Positions 23,246-29,478 of a stretch of 32,200 nt of DNA are shown piece by piece. The notes under the pieces were generated by a model that saw only the letters and a list, made by a program, of their open reading frames with translations, made no database searches and had not been told where the DNA came from. Source of the stretch: an uncultured Eubacteriales bacterium (GTDB lineage: Bacteria > Bacillota > Clostridia > Lachnospirales > Lachnospiraceae); contig UQZF01000010.1 in the NCBI GenBank assembly GCA_900545455.1, positions 1 to 32,200 of the forward strand. Direction: 5' to 3'. Each line of letters begins with the position of its first letter. Positions within the stretch are counted from its first letter, which is position 1. Made by a program: the position numbers and the translations under genes.

Positions 23246-24859
23246 TTATTCTGTTACAGTGACACCCCATGGATGAGGTCCTTCAAAATAATACATATTA
23301 TTAACCTTGTCCGTTGATACACAATAGCTTACCTTTGTGCCCAAAACCGATGTTGGAAGTCCTTCTGTCCAAAACCATTTCTGTAAAGCTCCCGCTGCCG
23401 CAATGGCATCTTCTTTGCTTGTCGATGTATCAAATGCAGTCTTAAGCTCTACAAGTTCAGGATTTTCCGTTGCCCATCCTGCCGAAGCTCCAAGATAATA
23501 TAACTGCGTAGGTATTGCCTTCATAGAACAGCTTGTTATGTAACACTCATAAGCCGTTTCGTCCTTTGATAAGGTCTGATACGTTGCCCAGTCTACTGAT
23601 TCAATCACCGCATTCACACCTGCTGCCTTAAGATTATCCTGAATAACAAGTGCTGCCGCTGAGAAATCCGAATATGAATTACCGAAAAGGATTCTGAATT
23701 CTTCACCATTATATCCTGCTTCTTCAAGCATTGCCTCAGCCTTTTTTGCATCTGCCTGACTATAATTTTCAAGTCCCTCTGTCGAATAGAACTCTGAACC
23801 TGTATTAAGCATAAGTGCTCCGCCCGGTCTTACAAATTCATCTTCAACATATGCCGCCTTAAGAATATCCGAACAATTAAGTGCTGCATTTACTGCAAGT
23901 CTGATTGCGGGATTGGAAGCAATGCCCGACTTATTGTTAAATACGAGAATCAACTGCTGTGATGCCTCTGTAAATATCTTATAATCCGTACTTCCTGAAA
24001 AGATACCATAATCATCCATGTTCATTGCAACAGCAAAATCATATTCTCCAGTCTGAATACCTGAGCTTCTTGTGGCTGCATCAGTTACTATATCGTAATA
24101 TATCTTATCTGTTAAAGCTTCCTTATATCCATAGTAACCGTCCAAGTCACCCTTTGTTCCATAAGGACAATACTCATCAAATTTTGTGAATAAGATATAT
24201 CTGTCTGTTGACCACTCTGTATACTTATATGGACCGGTTCCTATATAGCTTGTAAGAACTCCCGTAGACGGATCCACTGATTCAATAGAACTCTCAGGTA
24301 CTATAATTGCCCGCTGTGAGCCTTTTACCATAAGCTCATTCAGATAAAGATATGGTGTGGGAAGTGTTATTCCTACCTCCATATCACCTGTTACGGTAAA
24401 TCTGTTATCGCCGCATACCGCCGAAGCACTGCTGAATTTTTCTATCCAGTGATTGAGCGATGCCGTGACATCCTCGGCAGTCATTGTCGTTCCATCATGG
24501 AACTTTACATCTTTTCTCAATTTATATGTATATGTACAGGCATCATCACTTATCGTATAACTCTCTGCCAATTCAGGATGAATTCCATACTCCGAATCAA
24601 TCGTCACAAGACTTTCGAATATTGTTCCCGTACACATCCACTGTGCCTGCATCGCTGTGGTAGAAAATAAATCAAGATTCTCCGGCGAGGCATTGACTGC
24701 GATATGAAGTTCGTCCTTATATGACGCATTCTTCGCCGACTGACCATCCGTATTGTCCGTTTTTCCGCTCGCACTGCTTCCACAGCCGGTTATTAACGCT
24801 GCTGACATTACGACCGCCATTCCCAAGGTCACAATTCGCTGTAATAATTTTCTTCTCAT
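23246..24859 (-). CDS. Peptide/substrate-binding lipoprotein, family 5 (OppA/DppA type)
   Basis: A 537-residue extracytoplasmic solute-binding protein. The signal peptide (MRRKLLQRIVTLGMAVVMSA) ends in a lipobox ITGC with the acylated cysteine near residue 26, then a Ser/Gly/Asn-rich linker. The family-5 signature region is visible as YKLRKDVKFHDGTTMTAEDV (~115-134), and GTGPYKYTEW (~200) is another conserved spot. Such proteins bind peptides, nickel or other small solutes and deliver them to DppBC. It is the first transporter gene and probably sets specificity. The ATG at 24859 has AGGAGG eight bases upstream. It is 120 bp downstream of the PII-like gene. Confidence 0.93.
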   Translation of the reverse strand: MRRKLLQRIVTLGMAVVMSAALITGCGSSASGKTDNTDGQSAKNASYKDELHIAVNASPENLDLFSTTAMQAQWMCTGTIFESLVTIDSEYGIHPELAESYTISDDACTYTYKLRKDVKFHDGTTMTAEDVTASLNHWIEKFSSASAVCGDNRFTVTGDMEVGITLPTPYLYLNELMVKGSQRAIIVPESSIESVDPSTGVLTSYIGTGPYKYTEWSTDRYILFTKFDEYCPYGTKGDLDGYYGYKEALTDKIYYDIVTDAATRSSGIQTGEYDFAVAMNMDDYGIFSGSTDYKIFTEASQQLILVFNNKSGIASNPAIRLAVNAALNCSDILKAAYVEDEFVRPGGALMLNTGSEFYSTEGLENYSQADAKKAEAMLEEAGYNGEEFRILFGNSYSDFSAAALVIQDNLKAAGVNAVIESVDWATYQTLSKDETAYECYITSCSMKAIPTQLYYLGASAGWATENPELVELKTAFDTSTSKEDAIAAAGALQKWFWTEGLPTSVLGTKVSYCVSTDKVNNMYYFEGPHPWGVTVTE

Positions 24860-24979
24860 AATGTTGTCCTCCTTATAGTCTTGATCATACAATAAAAAAA
24901 CACGCAGCAACGCCTTTTTATGCGCCTTTGCATGTCCATTACCAATAATTACATAATTAATCTGATTATTTCTCTGCTG

Positions 24980-25321
24980 TCAGATAGCCTGTTCACCATG
25001 TTCCTTGGTTCGAACACGAATAACATCCTCAACAGCTTTCACTACAATCTTTCCATCTCCATACCTTCCGGTAATTGTTTCATCACATACCTTCGCAACA
25101 ATTCCTTCAACATCCTCATCCTTTACGATGACCTCGACCTTAAGCTTAGGCAAAAGATTTACATTGGTTCTGATACCAATCATTTCTTCCTGAAAACCTT
25201 TTTGAGCACCACAACCCATACAATTAACTACGGTCATACCACCACAATGATACTGATCAATCAGTATATTCTTAATGGTCTCAATCTTCTCAGGTCTGAT
25301 ATAAAAATCAAGCTGTTTCAT
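24980..25321 (-). CDS. PII-family signal protein lacking the modifiable Tyr51
   Basis: A 113-residue PII (GlnB/GlnK) family protein. The fold is clear: MKQLDFYIRPEKIETIKNIL, GGMTVVNCMGCGAQKG, LLPKLKVEVIV, the B-loop TGRYGDGKIVV (84-94) and C-terminal IRVRTKEHGEQAI. Q40, K59 and the Arg residues that bind ATP and 2-oxoglutarate are kept. The T-loop (FQEEMIGIRTNVN, ~43-55) has Thr52 at the position of the uridylylated Tyr51 and lacks the usual YRGAEY, so classic uridylylation is not possible. It is the first gene of the transporter/catabolic unit rather than next to amtB, so its partner may be this pathway. The start is ATG 25321 with AAGGAG upstream. Confidence 0.88.
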   Translation of the reverse strand: MKQLDFYIRPEKIETIKNILIDQYHCGGMTVVNCMGCGAQKGFQEEMIGIRTNVNLLPKLKVEVIVKDEDVEGIVAKVCDETITGRYGDGKIVVKAVEDVIRVRTKEHGEQAI

Positions 25322-25357
25322 ACCTTTTTCTCCTTTCCTCTCCATAAGTATTTTATT

Positions 25358-25372
25358 TCGAACGGTGTTCGA
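25358..25372. promoter_or_regulatory. Palindromic operator TCGAAC-GGT-GTTCGA
   Basis: Perfect 6-bp arms around a 3-bp centre, located about 10-25 bp downstream of the predicted start of the minus-strand transcript and upstream of its first gene. The TetR-family gene begins 190 bp away on the other strand. A repressor bound here would block the cluster promoter. Sequence symmetry is seen directly; TetR as ligand is inferred from position. Confidence 0.65.
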
Positions 25373-25388
25373 TTTAGATGATGGTGAA

Positions 25389-25417
25389 ATTATAGCATCC
25401 CCATTGTATTGTGTCAA
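25389..25417 (-). promoter_or_regulatory. Consensus sigma-70 promoter of the transporter/catabolic cluster
   Basis: On the minus strand, a perfect TTGACA (25417-25412), 17 bp, and a perfect TATAAT (25394-25389). This is a fully consensus, intrinsically strong promoter and so needs repression, consistent with the operator at 25358-25372. It drives the PII-like gene and probably everything down to 12853. Confidence 0.85.
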
Positions 25418-25423
25418 TTACAC

Positions 25424-25437
25424 ATTTTGTACAAAAT
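25424..25437. repeat. 14-bp perfect palindrome upstream of the cluster promoter
   Basis: ATTTTGTACAAAAT is its own complement and ends 7 bp upstream of the minus-strand -35. It could be a second regulatory site (activator or repressor). It is AT-rich, so chance is not excluded. Confidence 0.4.
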
Positions 25438-25491
25438 TGAGTCATAATTCATTCTCATTTTGGTAACTTTATTCAATTTTATAAAATACAC

Positions 25492-25520
25492 TTTAAAAAT
25501 TCATTTTATTAGTCTATAAT
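25492..25520 (+). promoter_or_regulatory. Probable promoter of the TetR gene
   Basis: A perfect TATAAT at 25515-25520, with TTTAAA 17 bp upstream (25492-25497) as a weak -35. It is about 43 bp before the GTG start. It is much weaker than the divergent cluster promoter. Confidence 0.45.
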
Positions 25521-25562
25521 ATCCTTGTTGTGTTGTTTTATTTAAGTATATGGAGATGAATT

Positions 25563-26156
25563 GTGAAAAAAGTAGATACGGACATCAAGAAAAAAGAAAT
25601 AATAGCCATAGCACTTTCCTGTCTCAAAGATTCCTCCTGCAAGGATCTTTCAATCAGACAAATCTGCACCAAGGGAAATATCTCAATAGGTACTTTTTAT
25701 CATTACTTTAAAACAAAAGAAGAACTTCTTACGTCAATTATGCTAAAATATGATGATGTTCTCACTGTTAATATGGAAAAGCTTCTTTCAGGTAATTCCG
25801 GAGCAGATAATCTTCTGTTTTTTTCAGACTTATTCGCTCTTGATTCAGTAAACAATACTGCAATTTCAGGTACTATTGTTTCATCTATTGATATCCCGCT
25901 TCCATCCACTGATGAAGAACGCATTGCGGAACGCTGCCGCCCTCTCTATAAAATTCCATATGAAATAATACAACGTGGACAATCCTGCGGTGAATTCACA
26001 ACAAAATACTCCGTTGACTCATTAACTGATAAATATATTATGATTCTCCGCGGTGCTTCAATAGAATGGTTCCGCCGCAAATGCTCATACGACATCAGGC
26101 AATACACCCGCGAAGTAACAGAGTTATTTATTGATTCAATTCATAACAATAAATAA
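25563..26156 (+). CDS. TetR/AcrR-family transcriptional regulator
   Basis: A 197-residue regulator. Residues ~9-55 form the TetR HTH: IKKKEIIAIALSCLKDS, then LSIRQICTKGNISIGTFYHYF with the conserved turn and recognition helix (GTFYHYFKTKEEL). The helical C-terminal two thirds form the ligand and dimer domain and are diverged. It starts at GTG 25563 after a GGAG site 7 nt upstream. It is divergent from the PII/transporter cluster and 32 bp upstream of the second deacylase, so it most likely controls both units in response to a pathway compound. The palindrome at 25358-25372 is the best operator candidate. Confidence 0.87.
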   Translation: MKKVDTDIKKKEIIAIALSCLKDSSCKDLSIRQICTKGNISIGTFYHYFKTKEELLTSIMLKYDDVLTVNMEKLLSGNSGADNLLFFSDLFALDSVNNTAISGTIVSSIDIPLPSTDEERIAERCRPLYKIPYEIIQRGQSCGEFTTKYSVDSLTDKYIMILRGASIEWFRRKCSYDIRQYTREVTELFIDSIHNNK

Positions 26157-26188
26157 GTAAAATTCAATAAAATGGAGGTACTGCTATT

Positions 26189-27799
26189 ATGAATGTAATT
26201 ATCTACAACGCATTAATTTCCAAAGGTATCGGCGACTCGCCTTCTCCCGGATGGTTAGTCTTCTCCGATGACACAATCACAGACATAGGAAACGGTCAAA
26301 ACCCGGACATAACATCGTTTGACAAAGCAGTCAATGCAGAGGGAAACGTTGTATGTCCGGGTTTTATTGATACACACAGTCATTCCGATGTGGAAGCACT
26401 TCTGCACTCTGCTATTTTACCTAAGCTTCATCAGGGAATAACCACCGAGATTCTCGGTCAGGACGGAATATCCGTATCCCCGCTTCCCAAAGAATCGGTC
26501 TCAATGTGGAGAAAAAATATCGGCGGTCTTGATGGTGATTCGGATGACCTGTCATGGGATTATCCATTTACCTCAGACTACCTTGAAGCTCTTAAATCCA
26601 ACCTTCCCTGCTCGAACTTTGCATATCTTGCCCCACACGGCAATATAAGGAACACGGTTATGGGCTTTGGTAACAGGCTGCCTTCATCCTCAGAGCTCAA
26701 GGCAATGGAAAACCTTCTTGATAAAGAACTTTCATCAGGAGCCATCGGCTTCTCGTCAGGTCTTGTATACACTCCTTGCACATACAGCGATACTTATGAA
26801 GTTACACGCCTCTGCCATATCGCAAAGGCACACAACGGAATGTTCGTTGTCCATCAGCGTAATGAGGGAGCCAACATATTAGAATCCATGAACGAGCTTT
26901 ATAAAATATGCAAAGCTACTAAAATAGATCTTCATATCTCACACTTTAAAGTACTTAACGCTAAGATGGAACCTTACATACAGGATGTTTTGGATACAGT
27001 AGAAAAAATCAGAGACCTTGGTGTGTCCGTAACAGCAGATCAGTACCCTTACACCTCAGGCAGCACAATGCTTGGAAGTATGATACCGTCATGGGTTCAT
27101 GAAGGCGGCACTGACATGATGCTTGCCCGCCTCAAAGATGAAGAATGCAGGAAGCGCATTCGCGAAGAGCTGCATAACCCTGCAAATAATTGGAATAATG
27201 GAAAAAAAGCAACCGGCGGAGCAAGATTTTTAATAACAAGTCTCATAACTGAAAAAAATCAAAAGTATATTGGCAAAACGATTGCTGAAATAGCACAAAT
27301 CGAAGGTAAAGACGACATAGACGCATGCATGGACCTTTTGTATGAAGAATCAAATCATGTTGGTGCTGTATGTTTCTATGACACTGACGACGCAATGTAC
27401 GAAATATTCAAGCAGCCATATGTCAACATCTGCACTGATGGGCTCCTTCAGGGCAAACCACATCCGAGAGTATATGGTGCCTTTCCCCGTGTACTCGGAA
27501 ATTTCTGCCGTGAAAAGAAACTGCTCAGTCTTGGTGAGTGCATCCGCAAGATGACATCCCAGGCTGCTTTGGCAATGCACATAAAAGACCGTGGAATCCT
27601 AGCGAAAGGAATGAAGGCTGACATTGTCATATTCAATCCTGACACTGTAACTGATGTCGGCGATTATATCAATCCATGTCAATATGCAAGAGGTATTGAA
27701 AAAGTTATTGTCAACGGTAAAATTGTCCTCGAAAACAACGAAGTCAATTCTCTTGCTTCCAGCGGCAGAATTCTGCTCCCCGAAACAAAATATCTGTAA
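26189..27799 (+). CDS. N-acyl-D-amino-acid deacylase family protein, copy 2
   Basis: A 536-residue amidohydrolase paralogous to the gene at 13788-15311. The HxH is in GFIDTHSHSD (H63, H65); further His residues lie in FVVHQRNEGAN and LHISHFKV; the catalytic Asp is in NICTDGLLQGKPHPRVYG. The metal-bridging Cys of classical D-aminoacylases is replaced by Asp92 (GQDGIS versus GQCGES in copy 1), which marks a different subgroup. It probably cleaves a related but different N-acyl or D-linked substrate, or hydantoin/dihydro-ring compounds. It follows the TetR gene by 32 bp and is probably co-transcribed with it; GGAGG lies 10 nt before the ATG. Confidence 0.85.
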   Translation: MNVIIYNALISKGIGDSPSPGWLVFSDDTITDIGNGQNPDITSFDKAVNAEGNVVCPGFIDTHSHSDVEALLHSAILPKLHQGITTEILGQDGISVSPLPKESVSMWRKNIGGLDGDSDDLSWDYPFTSDYLEALKSNLPCSNFAYLAPHGNIRNTVMGFGNRLPSSSELKAMENLLDKELSSGAIGFSSGLVYTPCTYSDTYEVTRLCHIAKAHNGMFVVHQRNEGANILESMNELYKICKATKIDLHISHFKVLNAKMEPYIQDVLDTVEKIRDLGVSVTADQYPYTSGSTMLGSMIPSWVHEGGTDMMLARLKDEECRKRIREELHNPANNWNNGKKATGGARFLITSLITEKNQKYIGKTIAEIAQIEGKDDIDACMDLLYEESNHVGAVCFYDTDDAMYEIFKQPYVNICTDGLLQGKPHPRVYGAFPRVLGNFCREKKLLSLGECIRKMTSQAALAMHIKDRGILAKGMKADIVIFNPDTVTDVGDYINPCQYARGIEKVIVNGKIVLENNEVNSLASSGRILLPETKYL

Positions 27800-27817
27800 T
27801 AAGCTCACTTCCAAAAA

Positions 27818-27848
27818 TAATGTGCCGGCATATACAACCGGCGCATTA
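27818..27848. terminator. Convergent terminator between deacylase 2 and the response regulator
   Basis: TAATGTGCCGG pairs with CCGGCGCATTA (one T-G wobble) around a 9-nt loop. The minus-strand tail has a T5 run; the plus-strand tail (CTCTTTCTTATT) is looser. The right arm overlaps the stop codon of the minus-strand gene. It likely serves both genes, best the response regulator. Confidence 0.75.
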
Positions 27849-29393
27849 CTCTTTCTTATTGCGATACTCCGCCGGACTCACTCCCACATACTTCTTGAAC
27901 TTCTTGTGGAAGTAATCCACATTCTTGTAACCTACACGCTCCGCAATCTCATAGACCTTGAGTTTATTGTCCATGAGAAGCTCTATGGCGTGGTTGATTC
28001 GCACCTGGTCAACGTAAGAGTTGAAACTCTCACCCACATTCTTGTTGAAAATCTTGCCAAGATATGCACTGTTATAACCAAATAATGAGGCGATAACCTC
28101 GAGCTTTATGTTGGTTGCATAATTGTGGTCGATATAGTGAAGCACATCGTCAAGCACACTCTCACGCGACGAACTACCCATGCTGTTCATTATCTGGTCA
28201 AGCTGCTTTGATATGTACTCTATGATATCGTACATGTAAAATCTTGAGGATATGTATTCTATAATCTCCGAATTCTGCGGTATGGCAAAGCTGTTGTTAC
28301 TGTATATCCTGTTGATATTTTCCTTAATCTGCAAAAATAAGTCTGTCAGGAAAAGCTTTACCTGCCTGATAGGTGCATCGACATTGTAGAGGTACTCCTC
28401 GATTCCGTAGAGCTCCTCCGCCACCTTTCGTCTTGAAAAGGTCTGGATATAATCCGTTATCTTAGAGCAGTAATCGGAAATTTTTGATTTATCAAGCTGC
28501 TCATATACCTCCTTCACATGTGGAAGTTCCTCATATCCTAATGTGTGCTGCCCCTCTATGCAGAAGAAACGTCTCTTTATGAGTGTATAAGCGTCCATGT
28601 ACGATATATGCACATCAAAAATATCGTTGACGGGGCGACCGTAAGCGATGAAAAGTGTGTCCATAGGACTGCCCTTCTGTGGCGGCGTACTCTCATAATG
28701 CTCGACAAAACGCTCGAACTTTTCGATTGCAAAGCTGCCCTTCAGGATTATGACATTGTACTCATCATCCATGAAGTGCTCAAAGGTACGGCTTCCGTTG
28801 TTTGTAACCTTCAAAAGCTCCGAAAACTGGTAAGGCATGTTCTCGCCCTCCTCGATATTGAAGTTCTCATATAAGACAACCTGATATACAGGTGCCGCCA
28901 TATTGAGCTCCTCAGGAGAGAATACATCCCTGTCAACCTGATTTTTCACAAGGTCGTGCAGTAGCTCCTTCTTCGCCTTCTTCTTGTAATGCTCATTGTG
29001 CGAGACATTCTCCCTGTCCGCCTTAATCTGTTCACCGATTCTCTTCACCGCCTCGGCGAGCTCGTCCTCATCAATCGGCTTGGTGATATAGTTGTCAACT
29101 CCGAGCCTGATTGCGGTCTGTGCGAACTTAAAATCAGAAAATCCGCTGAGAATAATGAATTTGCCGTTGTAGCCCTGCTCCCTCGCATTCTCAACCACCT
29201 CAAGCCCCGAGAGCTTCGGCATCTTTATGTCTAAAAGAACAAGACCGGGACGCATCTCATTAATCTGCTTCAGCGTCTCCTCACCGTTGGCAGCTTCCCC
29301 GCAGACCGTAAAACCCAATGCTTCCCAGTCTATTATACACTTAATACCTTCTCTTATATTCTTTTCATCATCAGCTATAAGTACCGTTTCCAT
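27846..29393 (-). CDS. YesN-type response regulator with AraC DNA-binding domain
   Basis: A 515-residue regulator. Receiver domain, residues 1-~120: acidic ADDE near 8, the phospho-acceptor Asp in LVLLDIKMPK (~55), the conserved Ser in ILSGF and Lys in YITKPID. A ~270-residue middle region is of the type found in YesN/carbohydrate regulators. The C-terminal ~100 residues are two AraC HTH motifs ending VGYKNVDYFHKKFKKYVGVSPAEYR. Such proteins pair with YesM-type sensor kinases and control polysaccharide use; no kinase is in the window. It starts at ATG 29393 (GGGGG six bases upstream), has its own consensus promoter, and lies downstream of the GH5 gene, so co-regulation with cellulose use is plausible. 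Confidence 0.92.
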   Translation of the reverse strand: METVLIADDEKNIREGIKCIIDWEALGFTVCGEAANGEETLKQINEMRPGLVLLDIKMPKLSGLEVVENAREQGYNGKFIILSGFSDFKFAQTAIRLGVDNYITKPIDEDELAEAVKRIGEQIKADRENVSHNEHYKKKAKKELLHDLVKNQVDRDVFSPEELNMAAPVYQVVLYENFNIEEGENMPYQFSELLKVTNNGSRTFEHFMDDEYNVIILKGSFAIEKFERFVEHYESTPPQKGSPMDTLFIAYGRPVNDIFDVHISYMDAYTLIKRRFFCIEGQHTLGYEELPHVKEVYEQLDKSKISDYCSKITDYIQTFSRRKVAEELYGIEEYLYNVDAPIRQVKLFLTDLFLQIKENINRIYSNNSFAIPQNSEIIEYISSRFYMYDIIEYISKQLDQIMNSMGSSSRESVLDDVLHYIDHNYATNIKLEVIASLFGYNSAYLGKIFNKNVGESFNSYVDQVRINHAIELLMDNKLKVYEIAERVGYKNVDYFHKKFKKYVGVSPAEYRNKKE

Positions 29394-29422
29394 GACTTTC
29401 CCCCGACACATTTTATAAAATA

Positions 29423-29451
29423 ATTATAAAATATGTCTCTGGCAATGTCAA
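29423..29451 (-). promoter_or_regulatory. Consensus promoter of the response-regulator gene
   Basis: On the minus strand, perfect TTGACA (29451-29446), 17 bp, perfect TATAAT (29428-29423), 30 bp before the ATG. There is no clear terminator after the upstream GH5 gene, so read-through may add to expression. Confidence 0.85.
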
Positions 29452-29478
29452 GGAAACCAACCGCTCTCAACTAAGCTG

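Noticed and set aside
24880..24979. T7 run with a weak GCGCA/TGCGT stem between the PII-like and binding-protein genes (minus strand)
   Set aside because: Only about 5 pairs around a 14-nt loop; too weak to call a terminator, although it could attenuate slightly.
25476..25487. 12-bp palindrome ATTTTATAAAAT in the TetR promoter region
   Set aside because: Pure A/T low-complexity sequence; expected by chance in such intergenic DNA.
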